Source: Ettlia oleoabundans
Lineage: Eukaryota > Chlorophyta > Chlorophyceae > Chlamydomonadales
Direction of reading: 5' to 3'
Length of the DNA: 15,666 nt
Assembly (NCBI GenBank): GCA_019693395.1
Contig: JAAMXP010002354.1
Span: 1 to 15,666 of the forward strand
Positions 1 through 8,969 of the stretch are shown here, in pieces; the stretch's first letter is position 1; each line of letters opens with the position of its first letter. The notes beneath the pieces are model-generated. The model was given only the letters and a program-made list of their open reading frames with translations, searched no databases and was not told the origin of the DNA. Both the position numbers and the translations under genes were made by a program.

Positions 1-680
1 GGCGCAGGGGGTCCCAACCGTGCCTATTGCAGTGTGCGGTTCTTGCCATGGACTATTACTCGTCTTGGCAATTGGCTACTGCAGTGCTGCACTGCTGGGC
101 CCCTATTTCGAGTCGGGTCACCATCGTGTGGCTGCCGTTACACCCCACCTGGCCAATGCCTCTGCGCAGCTCAGCCTCTCTCTTGCACCCCTGCTCCTGC
201 CGCCCCACCAGTGGCTTGCTTTAACGTGTGTCAGAGCAGGGAAGCAGGGAAACCTGTAGGTGTGGTCCTGGCAGCAGGCAGGGAAAACACGCTCCGGCGC
301 CGCCATCGTGGCATCGCAGCCTGGCCGTCAATGTGACCATCAAGGGGCTGCCTGGACCTGTGCATGCTTGCTCTGCCGGTGTGTGCCACTCACCCCCCCC
401 CCCTAGTTCCTGCCTCTGGGCGGGACAGTACGACATACTGCTGCATGCATGTGAGCACGTTTGCCCACGTGATGTGCGCTCTTCATCTTCAATGGCTTGC
501 AGTTAGATCATGTGTTCGATTGATGCACGGTAGAACCAGAAGAAGAAGCACAGACAATGCAGATGCGTGATTGCGTCTCGGCTGCAAAGCGACGTTTCCA
601 TGCACTGATGTCCCGCAGTCTTCAGAATATCTGCGCCAGGCTGGCGGATATGTACAACATCTTGTTACGGTCTGTACCTC

Positions 681-697
681 GTCAATTCACAATTGAC
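681..697. repeat. Perfect 7-bp inverted repeat with 3-bp spacer
   Basis: GTCAATT at 681-687 and AATTGAC at 691-697 are exact reverse complements separated by CAC. The size suits a dimeric DNA-binding protein site, or it may be chance in a 15-kb window. It lies about 825 bp upstream of the kinase start codon. Confidence 0.35.
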
Positions 698-1053
698 CGG
701 CCTACATGATCTGCTACTTGTGCATGTTTCTTCTGTAAATACATTGCGTTTAGTGGACGTTAGTGGAGATCCTCCCAAGGACGGTGGTAAAGAGCGGCAG
801 CAGTCCAGCATTACTGCCCCGGGCAGCAATGGAATAAGCTATGTGATGCAATACCACAGACGTCTGACTAAGGGATGTTACAGAGTCTGCGCCAGGATAC
901 CCGCTGGCGGGGAGGTACAATCAGACACGATTACCAGTAGTGCTGACATGCAGCGCAGCAGCAGCGGTGCCGGTGCACCTGATGCCGAACTTGGTGAGGG
1001 ATCACGACAACAACCGTTAATGTGATGATCAATCTTTTGATGCCCATGACTGT

Positions 1054-1062
1054 CATATATAG
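1054..1062 (+). promoter_or_regulatory. TATA-like sequence
   Basis: CATATATAG is the clearest TATA-like string upstream of the kinase gene. It lies 460 bp before the ATG at 1522, so it would imply a long 5' UTR or a 5' UTR intron. A weaker AT-rich string (AATATAATG, near 1281-1290) is closer. Neither can be chosen without transcript 5' ends. Confidence 0.2.
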
Positions 1063-1371
1063 TCTGCTGAGTTGATGTGAATGACCGCCTTGAGTGTGTC
1101 CCTTGAAAGTCGTCAGGGTGCAGCCTTGCAGCTGCTGAGCATTTTGGACCCCCTGGGCCTGCGCTGTGCACCCACCTGTCATGGCTGGGTGCTCACACAT
1201 TCTTCTTTCGGCACAACGATGGTTTGAAGCCTGAAGCACGACTTTTGTAAGCTGTGCAGCCTGTTATCCAGAACAACGAGCAATATAATGTGTGTTTAAG
1301 TGTTGTTCCTGCCGCCGCCTTCACCGGTGACACCGCCGCCATTCCACGCTGGCGCCAGCATGGCTCACAGC

Positions 1372-1418
1372 TCTTGTCAAGACATGACTTACACAGATCT
1401 TGTCAAGACGTGACTTAC
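1372..1418 (+). repeat. Two tandem copies of a 21-bp element upstream of the kinase start
   Basis: Copies at 1372-1392 and 1398-1418 differ at one base (ACATGAC versus ACGTGAC) and repeat with a 26-bp period. Each contains CTTGTCAAG, an odd-length palindrome with 4-bp arms. The pair sits 104-150 bp before the ATG at 1522, in the expected promoter or 5' UTR of that gene, which fits a transcription-factor binding array. No specific factor is recognised. Confidence 0.45.
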
Positions 1419-1521
1419 GTTCCTGTGGCACGTATTCCGCACTGTTCTCATGTTCTTTTGTTGATTGCCGAGCAGCCGTTTAGGCAGACGGCCAGCCTGC
1501 TCAACCCCAGCTCGGGCAGCG

Positions 1522-4500
1522 ATGGGGCAGGGCGCCAGTGCCGAAACTCAAAAGCCTTGGCATCTCGTCAGCAAAGGTATGCGTTTTGGGCACAACACAG
1601 CCCCCCGCAGTCTGCGTTTCTGCGGCCTGCCGACAACTCCGTGCACGCCCCTCTCGGTATTTGCTTACTGATACAAGTGTAGTCCGTGTACGCATCGCCG
1701 CAGGCCAAGCGACAGCGCTGGAGCATTGGGTGGCATCAGGCGGCGACCCAAACAGCGTCGGCGGGCCGCTGCAGCTGAGCTTGCTGCAGGCGGCAGCGAG
1801 GGCGGATCAAGTGGAATGCGTAGAGGTGTGGATATAACTCCGAGCGGCTACATCATGCCCGGAAATGGGGATCCCAGTGCCATGCATTATCGGGCAACAG
1901 TTGCAGGCTGAACATGATCAACCCTCCGACCTGTTCTGCCATTGAGCTGAGCCGCCTGCCGCTAATCGGCACGCACCTTTTGCCAATCTGGCATGTGCAG
2001 GTGCTGCTGAATGGCGGCGCGGACGTAAACCTCATCACCCAGCAAGGCACGGCGCTCCACGCCGCCGCCAGCCGCTGCTGCCACCGAGCCGTGAATCTGC
2101 TGCTAAGAAGGCAAGCAACTGCTTTTCGCTTGCCCCCTTCTGGCTTGGTCCATGCGCTGCCAGTAACACTGCCACGCAGATATTATAACTGAATCAGCAG
2201 CGCAAAGGAGTCCTTCCATGCTGCAGGGGTGCTAATCCGTTGCTTACCAATGCCGACGGCAGGACCGCAGCAGAAGTGGCCCTCACCCTCGGCTACATGC
2301 ATCTAGCCCAAGACATCCAGGCAGCCACAGACCGCTGCGCACGGCAGCAACCCAGCAGCAGTTCTCCCGACGGTCACCAGCACCGGCAACAACGACAACG
2401 CCAGCCACCCCCTGTGCTGCCGACGGGGAGCAACCCGTTGGCGGCATCTGCAGCTGCGGCGGCCGCAGCCGCGGGAGGCGACAGGGGGGCCACAGGCGGG
2501 GGAATGAGCGGCAGCACAGCAGGAGCCCGTCTGGTCTGGCCGACGCTGGCTACTGCGGTACCACCGTCCGCAGTAGATACCTTCGTGAGGACTTCTGGGG
2601 ACCTCCAGACGGGTGCGCCGCTGGCGGGCGCGTGGCCACCGCAGTCCCAGCCGCACCCACACCCCACGACAGAGTATCCGTCGCAGCGACAGGCAACCGC
2701 AGCGATGGAGTACGCGCCCCAGCCTGCCCTGCCAGTGTCGGCCACATCGCCAGCTCACTGGCAGGGGTTACCAGCTCAGGGTGCCCGACAGGCAGATGTT
2801 GCCATTAGGCAGCAGCAGCTACAGCAGCCGTCAGTGCAGCACCCACCGGTAACACAGCAGCGTTGGTCGCCGGGGCAGCAGGATATGCAACAGCAGCAGC
2901 AGCAGCGCAAGGAGCAGGGGTATCAGGAGCAGCATCAGCAGCCTGCCATCCAGGCTCAATCCCAGCAGCAACAGCCACAACAGCCGCAGCAGCATCCCCA
3001 GCAGCAGCAGCAGTCCCCCAATAAAGAAGGCAGCGAGTCACAGCTGCATGCCTCACCTTCGGCGCGTCCTGCCACGCTGTCACTCCTAGAAAAGGTTGCA
3101 GGAGGCGATGCAGGAATGGCGGCTGCAGCAGTGGCAGCAGCAGGCACCGCTGCCGACAGCTCGGCATTGCCAGGAGGCGGTAGTTGCAGCAGTAGCGTCA
3201 GTGGCAGCAGCAACAGCAGGACCCAATTAGAAGGTAAGCCACAAGCTTCTCCACAGGTTGGCAGAGCAGCTAGCAAGGATGCTGTTGACAGCGCAGCAGA
3301 TGACAGCGCAGCCGCAGGGCCAAGAAGCTTAGCAGTGCCAGCACGCGCAGAATGCACAGCAGGCTCAGCAGCTGCAGCCATTCTGCATGCAGAAGCCAGT
3401 TGTGATGTTGAGCCGCAGCCAGCAGCACCCAACAAGGCTCATGGAGCAGCGCAGCCGCATCTCTTTGACCCTCCACACGCCAAACCTCCGGCAGCAGCCA
3501 CGGCACCCGCTGGGTTGCAGGAAGCAGAAGGAATGCCGGGCTCTCCAATTGCAGCACGCGATGATGCAGCACAAGGCAGGGTCCCGGGCCCTTCCCCGTT
3601 TGACTGTGATGCTGACAGCCAAGCTGGTGGTGACGCCGAGTGCGGCACTGACAACAGTGGTGGCGAAGTCGTCAACGTTGACAGGTAGATAGTTTGGGTG
3701 GGCAGGGAGATCGTAAAATACGGCCAGCAAAAGAGTCCTCGCCTGCAGGAATCGACGTAGGCGTTGCTACAACCGGTCATCTGCAGAGTGGAGGCAAACT
3801 GTGTGCTGCCAGACTGCTTCTCCTGCGGTATTGCTTGTAGTGGGAGCAGTACTGCTTGACGCCACATAAGCATTTGTGCTGAAGGGGCAGCTTTTTATCC
3901 TGTCTTTCTGCAGAGCCCTGCAGCAGGACCCGCTACTGCAGTGGATCAAGTCTCAGCGCGCCACCTTCCTGGCACAAAAGCAGCAGCAGGAGCAGCAGCC
4001 GGCGGAGGGTCAGGAAGTGCAGCAGCCAGAAGTTCATCACCCAGCAGTGCAGCGCCCAGCAGAGCAAACACCAGAGAAGCAGCAGCAGGCAGCTGAAGGT
4101 CTGGATGCAGGAAGCCCTCCGACTGCCACAGCAGGAGCAGCTCAACAAGTGCCACAGCAGCAGTTAGATCTCACACCTGCGGCGGCATGCACTCCAGGCG
4201 CAGCAGGCACGGCGGCAGGTGGTGTAGCAGCAGCAGCACCCACAACGGCAGGAGGCGCAGCAGGCACAGCAGGCACAGCGGCACATGGGGAAGCTGCTGT
4301 TGCTGCAGCAGGCCCCGGCAGCTCAGCTGCGGGTGGGGCAGCGGCAGCGTCGGCTGCCCCGCGTGTGGGCGTCCTGCGCTCTTCCGCCAGCAGCATGAAG
4401 GACATCAGCCCTTGGTGAGTTGTTGCCTGTGCGCGTTGGACCTACACCTGGCAATGGACATGTTGTTTGTTGATGATGTGTCTGGTGATGCGTCAATGTT

Positions 4501-7500
4501 TTGCTGTTGACCTTGCTGTTTGACAAAGGCAAATCAGCAGAGCTCGCTGTTAGTGCTATATTATGCACGTGCTGTATTGCCTGCAGTGCACCGCCGCTGC
4601 TCAGACTGTGCCGGTGGCACCTTCTCAGTGGTCCATACTGCTGCTCACACTGCCTGCTGCCTGCTGTGCCTGATGTGGTCGGCAATGCTTTGGTCCCTCT
4701 GCGGCAGGGAGATCCAGTTTGAGGAATTAGTGCTACAGAGGCCCATTGGTGAGGGCAGTTTTGGCAAGGTTTATGTGGCCAAGTGGCACGAGACGTTGGT
4801 GGCCGTCAAGGTGCTGCTGGACTTGGAAGAGGCGCAGAAGGCGGCGGGGCCCGAGGCCGCCTGGACTCTCTCCAACCCCATACTGTTCAACCTGCAAAAG
4901 GAGTGCGGGCTCATGGCGTCGCTGCGCCACCCAAACGTGGTGCAGTTCATGGGAGTCAGCGCCATGCCCCCAGCCATGATCACAGGTGGGTGGTTGTGCT
5001 GGCCTGGTGTCAGCAGGGCCGGTATCACTAGCGGCCGGCATGAGGACAGCTACCTGGGGGCCATGCACCGTTGCAATACAGCATGCAGTTGGGTCGTCAA
5101 CTGAAGGGAGTCTGAATGTGGCACGGCATAATGCTTTCCTCTTTGTAGGTACTTGATTTTGTTGTGCCCGCAGCTGCATTTGTAAACGCAGTGGTTCCTT
5201 GTATGTATTCACCCGTTGTACTGCAGAGTACTGCGGCAAGGGCTCCCTCACCGACGTGCTGCGTTCTGCCTCTGTGTCCCGTCAGAAGGCGGCGCAGCTG
5301 TCGTGGCCCAGGCGCCTGACCCTGGTGCGTGTGGGGGGCAGGGCAGCAGCTCAATCGTTACGCACTCGCTTGCTGGGAGCGTTGTTTTGCGGCACTGCTG
5401 CAAGCAGCATGCACTCAACAGATCACTTCGCTCATGGCATGGCTTGTTTCCCACGTTGCGTAGTAATTCCAACACCTCGGCAGCCCTCCCTCTCTCTCTT
5501 TCATGCTACGTTGTTCAGTTTCAAGTGTTGCATTTCTTGCCGATGCCTGCCTAGCTGCAGCTACTTTGTGCGCCAAGGCCATGCCGGGCTTGTCGTACTT
5601 GTAAGGCAGTAAAGCAAGCTGTTGCAATTCCTTGCCTGGCCTCCTTACCACATTGCAGCTACTTGATGCCGCCAAGGGCATGCTGTACCTTCACAAGCGC
5701 GGCATTGTGCACCGGGACCTGAAGAGCCCCAACTTGCTGGTAGACAGCTCCTGGCATTGCAAGGTTAGTGGACCAGTGCGGATGTAAAATGCCGCTGCTG
5801 GATGGGGTTGAAGAATTGAGAACACACAGGGTGGGGAGCTGTGTCAGTGCAAGAAAAGTGGCAACCAGGAGTTGGTTGGTTAGGGGTGTGTGAACGCTGG
5901 CATGCAGCAAGCTCAGCTAGGGAGATCATCATGCGGCAAGATGAAGGCAGCAGTTTGGGCCTCCTGCCTCGGCCACATGCCACACTACTGTGGGGCCTCT
6001 GGGCTTCCACATTGGAAAGGCTGCCTCCTCCATAGATCTAGCCTGTTTGCCTACCACGCCATCTGCGCTTTTGTTTGGGATGCAGGTTGCCGACTTCAAC
6101 CTGTCGAAAATAATGGAGGAGGGGTCGGGTCGCTCCTCGTCTCTCGCCAACATGAACCCGCGTTGGCTGGTGAGCCTGCGAGCCCCGTGCGCGCGTGCGT
6201 GTGTGTGCGTGCGTGCGTGCGTGTATGTGTGTGTGTGCTTTTGGGGGCGAGGATGGGCAGGTGGTGTGGTGTGGTTTGGCGTGGTGTGGTGTGGGGATAG
6301 GGGGGTAATAAGGTGCTGGGCACATCAAAAATAGGGGATGTGGTTGAGTCAATGCCTTGCTCACTTCCACTGTTATCCCTTGGTTTGTTACTCTCAAGCC
6401 ACATGTTTAGGTGGCCGGCCAGGCTGCCATCCACATCAGCACCTGGACTTGTTACTCACTTCCCCTGCTCTTCTGCTTGGCCGTCAATTCCACAGGCCCC
6501 TGAAGTCGTGTCGGGGCAGGGAGCCACCCCCGCCAGCGACGTCTTCTCCTTTGCCGTGGTGATGTGGGAGGTGCTGACTCAGCAGCTGCCCTGGGGCCGC
6601 ATGAACGCGTGGACGGTGAGTGCGCGCTGGAGTTGTGTGGCCCATCTTGTTTAGCGGCATTACACAAGACTCTCACATATGATCGTACTACGACCCCAAA
6701 CCCTGCGTCAAGGACATTAGGCTTCCAGGTTGGAGTGAAGGCTGTCAGCGTTGGTTTGCCCTCCTGCTCAAACATACAAACTGCCATGGTGTGAAAGAAA
6801 GAAAGAAAGAGAGAATACGCCCTTGGGCGTGGATTGAGGAAGCCAGCAGAGGAACGGCCCCAGGGCCGCCTCTTGCGGGCTGCCATGGTGTGCCGTTGCA
6901 AACTGGCAGGCCTAACCCCTCTCAATCTTCACACCCAGCCGTTACCCTATCACGCCCAGGAAGAGGCACCATGCAGCGCCATGCAGCTCACGTTGGCAGC
7001 CTGGCCGCAGGACTGGGCACATCCCCACCTCACATGCCTTTCTGTCCTTCCCTGTCACAGATCATGGGCAAGCTGCTGAGCGGCGAGCGCCCCCCCACCC
7101 CTGCATGGGATCAAGTGGCCGGGCCTCCCCTGCCTTCCGCCGTGTACGACGCTTACGTGGCCTTGATGTGGCAGTGCTGGGCGCAGGCGCCGGAGCAACG
7201 GCAAGATTTTGGCGGGGTGATACACGGGCTGAGGTACTACGGGCTGTACCGCAGCCATCGCAGCTTTTCCTATTGCGTGTTCTCACCCAGCTGCCAACCA
7301 TGCTTGCTCCCCAAACCGTAACCCTCTGTGTGGCATCTGTCCTGCTCGTAAAAACTACTGTGCTGCTCCTGTGTTGTGGAGGTATGTTGCTGGCTGTCAG
7401 GGAGGGTCGCTTTCATTACGTTAAGCTAGTTAACAGTTGCGCTCCAAACCCAAACTTGGTTCCTGTGCTGCTGCTGCGTTGAATCCCTGGTTTTTGTTGG

Positions 7501-7602
7501 TCTCCTGCCCCGCCCTGTAGTCCATATGGTCGATGTCATGTTCATTTGCAAGACACGTGCCTCTCTTGCTGCAGGGACGTGCTGGAGCTAGCTGCCAGCT
7601 GA
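1522..7602 (+). CDS. Ankyrin-repeat Raf/MAPKKK-like protein kinase, 12 exons
   Basis: Proposed join: 1522-1576, 1704-1825, 2001-2110, 2227-3684, 3914-4414, 4708-4985, 5227-5324, 5659-5763, 6086-6169, 6496-6615, 7061-7233, 7575-7602. It gives 1043 residues and a TGA stop, with every junction keeping frame. Residues 1-6 read MGQGAS (Gly2, Ser6), a good N-myristoylation context. Ankyrin repeats span about 20-130 (GTALHAAA, RRGANP, DGRTAAEVA). A Gln/Ala/Ser-rich, probably disordered linker fills about 131-745, with its Gln peak at about 290-360. The kinase domain begins at W749-E-I. It has a Gly loop GEGSFGKV (763-770), AVK lysine K783, helix-C glutamate E814 or a neighbour, HRDLKSPN (892-899, catalytic D894), DFN (912-914), NPRWLAPE (933-940) and subdomain XI R1024. 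It should transfer phosphate from ATP to Ser/Thr residues of unknown substrates, possibly at membranes. The ATG has a purine at -3 and G at +4. Family and domains are near certain; the first exon, the last junction and the substrate are less so. Confidence 0.93.
1704..2340 (+). other. Ankyrin-repeat region of the kinase gene
   Basis: Exons 2, 3 and the start of exon 4 encode residues about 20-130. The first visible piece, ALEHWVASGGDPN, looks like the second half of an ankyrin repeat. It is followed by a degenerate repeat ending VLLNGGADVN, a good repeat with GTALHAAA and LLLRRGANP, and a capping repeat with DGRTAAEVALTLGY. Ankyrin repeats bind other proteins, so this part probably selects a partner or holds the kinase inactive. 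The repeat unit is interrupted by two introns, one of them GC-AG. Confidence 0.88.
2111..2226 (+). other. GC-AG intron in the kinase gene
   Basis: The exon ends AAGAAG and the intron starts GCAAGC, the classic GC-type donor context (AG|GCAAG). It ends CTGCAG. Joining 2110 to 2227 restores AGG (Arg96) and the uninterrupted ankyrin motif LLLRRGANP. There is no GT near the junction that would keep both motif and frame. Confidence 0.85.
2886..3020 (+). repeat. CAG-rich polyglutamine tract in exon 4
   Basis: Interrupted CAG runs encode Gln clusters (MQQQQQQR, QSQQQQPQQPQQHPQQQQQ) within residues about 316-361. The same CAG-type repeat continues through exon 4 and exon 5 but is read in other frames, as GCA (Ala) or AGC (Ser), for example around 3130-3220 and 4200-4360. 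This explains the alternating Gln, Ala and Ser bias of the linker. The segment is low complexity and probably variable in length between strains. Confidence 0.8.
6187..6238 (+). repeat. GCGT/GTGT simple repeat in kinase intron 9
   Basis: An alternating purine-pyrimidine run of GC, GT and GCGT units begins 17 nt after the exon 9 donor (GT at 6170). Such tracts can adopt Z-DNA and vary in length. It is purely intronic. Confidence 0.85.
6261..6296 (+). repeat. GGTGT-type simple repeat in kinase intron 9
   Basis: Degenerate GTGGT/GGTGT units follow the GCGT repeat, and a GGGG run closes the block. The coding strand is G and T only for most of it. It is close to telomere-like composition but not a telomere array. 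Confidence 0.75.
6793..6815 (+). repeat. GAAA tetranucleotide microsatellite in kinase intron 10
   Basis: About five GAAA units run into GAGAGAA. It sits in the 445-nt intron between exons 10 and 11 and does not affect coding. Confidence 0.85.
7234..7574 (+). other. Last intron of the kinase gene, weak donor; retention gives another C-terminus
   Basis: The donor GTACTAC is a poor match to the GTGAGT/GTGCGT consensus used elsewhere in this gene, while the acceptor TTGCTGCAG is good. Splicing yields LRDVLELAAS and TGA, a natural end for a Raf-like kinase domain. Without splicing, the frame runs on for 28 further residues after Arg1035 and stops at TAA 7319-7321. Both products keep the whole catalytic core, so alternative C-termini are possible. 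Confidence 0.7.
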
Positions 7603-8320
7603 AGAGCTTCTCACGTGGTGCACTGTCCCTGCTATAGCTCAACAATCAGGGGATCTAAACGCGGTGCCGCCAGCACACCCAGTGCCGCCATGCACCACCG
7701 CCGAGGGAGTGTGGTCCTTTGCCTGTACGCAACTCTGTGCAACACGCAGTTCTTGAGACTTGAAACAATTGCAGATGCATGTATGCAACAGTGAAGGCAT
7801 GCGGAGCGGAGCAGTGCACGCCCAGCGCGTGCGTTGATAGGCAGTAGGGTCTTAGCAGGAGAGGTGCTTTCGGCAGGAAAGAGTGCAGGAGTGGCGCAAC
7901 AAGGCTGGAAAGATGATACTGTCCTACAACATTGTGACGCAAACAGTTCTTGCCAAATCGTGCCGGAAAGGTCAAAGGGTGTTTGCTGTAGCAAAGTATG
8001 AAATGAGCAATGTGTTATACAGAGATGTGTGTGAAGGCAGAACAGCTAAGAGTGTGGGGTCTGGTTGATGGATAGATGGGTGTAAGGCGGGTTGACTGCA
8101 CAGCCCATATCAATGGCCTTGTTGAGTGTACAACGTGACGTCACACACTAACCTAGACACTTAGCGGCTAAGGGGGAGGCAGATCGGGGTGTGTAAAAAT
8201 ACTAAGGTGGACAAAGCCATGTAAGGACGGCTTGATGAAGGGAGCAGCTGCTCACCAGTGGCTTTGAAAGTAGCATCCATATGGAAGTCCTACGCCTACA
8301 GACCATGCACTGGTGGGGCG
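7603..8320. other. Convergent intergenic region between the kinase and channel genes
   Basis: These 718 bp separate the stop codons of two convergently transcribed genes and should hold both 3' UTRs. On the plus strand TGTAA occurs at 8081-8085, 8192-8196 and 8220-8224. On the minus strand I found no TGTAA below the channel stop within this stretch, so that gene either uses a variant signal or extends into the kinase 3' end. No coding region, RNA gene or mobile element is recognised. Confidence 0.55.
8081..8085 (+). terminator. Candidate polyadenylation signal TGTAA for the kinase gene
   Basis: This is the first TGTAA found after the kinase stop at 7602, giving a 3' UTR of roughly 490-510 nt, plausible for a chlorophycean alga. 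Further copies at 8192 and 8220 are alternatives. Established knowledge: TGTAA, normally 10-20 nt before the cleavage site, is the dominant signal in Chlamydomonas and relatives. Confidence 0.4.
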
Positions 8321-8969
8321 TCAGGCCGTGCTCCCAAACGGGAGGTGCAGCAAAGGCCCTGCCTGGGCGTGGATGCCTGCATGCTCACTGTTATAGCTCT
8401 CACTGACTGGAAGAATGCCCTGAGGCCCTGCTGTGGTGTGCGCCAGTACCAGTGCGGCACGTCCTGCTGCGGTTGGTGCCAGCGTGCCTTCCGACAGCCC
8501 ATGCCAGCCGCCGCCGACGCCGCCGGCGGCCCTGACACTGCTGGCGGTACCGTGACCAAAAGTGACAGCACGAGCCAGGCCCCTCTGGCTGCCAGGCGTA
8601 GCTGCGAAAGTGTTGCCGCTGGTGCTGCCTCCAACCGAAGCACTGATGCTCTCAGTACGGCGCCAGTCAGCAGAAGCAGGCTGCAAGGCTGACCCTGCCG
8701 GCCATGCCTGACCCGCTCTCCCTCCCCTTCTCCTGCTGTCCCCACCATTCCAGCCGCCACCATCGCCGCCGTTACCACCATCACCAGCCGAACCGCTACC
8801 AACATACCCGTCTTCAGCGCTGTCGCCACCCCCGCCGCCGCCACCACCACTCCCAGGCTGCTGCAGGGGCCAGCTGAAGTGCACCCCCAGGCGTGTCAGC
8901 AGCTGGGCGGTGTGAAGGAGAAGCTGGGTACGGGCGGCGGCGCAGCGATCCTTGCTGGTGCCCGTATGG
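8321..8969 (-). other. Last exon of the channel: end of the MscS domain and Gly/Ser-rich tail
   Basis: The exon opens with SHTGTSKDRCAAARTQLLLH and AQLLTRLGVHFSWPLQQP, which correspond to the last helix and strand of the MscS cytosolic domain (the family's R.RL..L..IL.ELGI pattern). A Gly run with eight consecutive Gly follows, then a tail of about 170 residues with several Ser/Thr clusters (for example TESISASVGGSTSG). It ends at TGA, 8323-8321. The tail is probably disordered; its function is not recognisable. Confidence 0.8.

Larger units (their letters stand above)
1..1371. other. 5' flank, no recognisable gene
   Basis: No reading frame here shows a family motif, a convincing splice pattern or continuity with the gene downstream. 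The open frames present are short and their translations look like random composition. On the plus strand TGTAA, the usual polyadenylation signal of volvocalean algae, occurs at 734-738 and 1246-1250, so part of the stretch could be the 3' UTR of a plus-strand gene ending left of the window. The reverse complement of TGTAA occurs at 138-142. The right-hand part presumably holds the promoter and 5' UTR of the kinase gene starting at 1522. Small structures inside it are listed separately. A short or poorly conserved exon cannot be excluded. Confidence 0.5.
4708..7602 (+). other. Protein kinase catalytic domain (exons 6-12)
   Basis: Seven exons encode residues 749-1043. Exon 6 carries WEI, GEGSFGKVY, AVK and LRHPNVVQFMG. 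Exon 7 carries the hinge EYCGKGSL. Exon 8 carries HRDLKSPNLLVD. Exon 9 carries VADFNLSK and NPRWL. Exon 10 carries APEV, SDVFSFAVVMWEVL and LPWG. Exon 11 carries GERPP and QCWAQAPEQRQDF. Exon 12 carries LRDVLELAAS. HRDLKSPN and WEI are typical of Raf-like/MLK MAPKKKs such as plant CTR1. Lys, HRD Asp, DF(N) Asp and APE Glu are all present, so catalysis is expected. Departures from consensus are Asn914 in DFN and the loss of the Thr normally before the W of the P+1 loop. Confidence 0.95.

Noticed and set aside
693..1025. 110-codon open frame in the 5' flank
   Set aside because: No family motif, no codon-use or splice support, and its translation looks random. It is kept as non-coding flank.
3231..3240. 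Strong donor-like AAG|GTAAGC inside exon 4 of the kinase
   Set aside because: It would end the exon in phase 1, which does not fit the acceptor at 3914 and would lose the kinase frame. The donor at 3685 fits phase. A rare isoform is not excluded.
2303..3435. Long minus-strand frames opposite exon 4 of the kinase
   Set aside because: They are Ala/Cys/Leu-rich mirror translations of the CAG/GCN-rich coding strand, without motifs, and the plus-strand frame joins into a recognised protein.
6187..6296. Telomere or CRISPR-like repeat
   Set aside because: Units are 2-5 bp simple-sequence GT/GCGT and GGTGT inside an intron, with no spacers and no terminal array.
8258..8692. 144-codon plus-strand frame over the channel's last exon
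   Set aside because: It is the complement of the Gly/Ser-rich tail. No motif, and it conflicts with the well-supported minus-strand exon.
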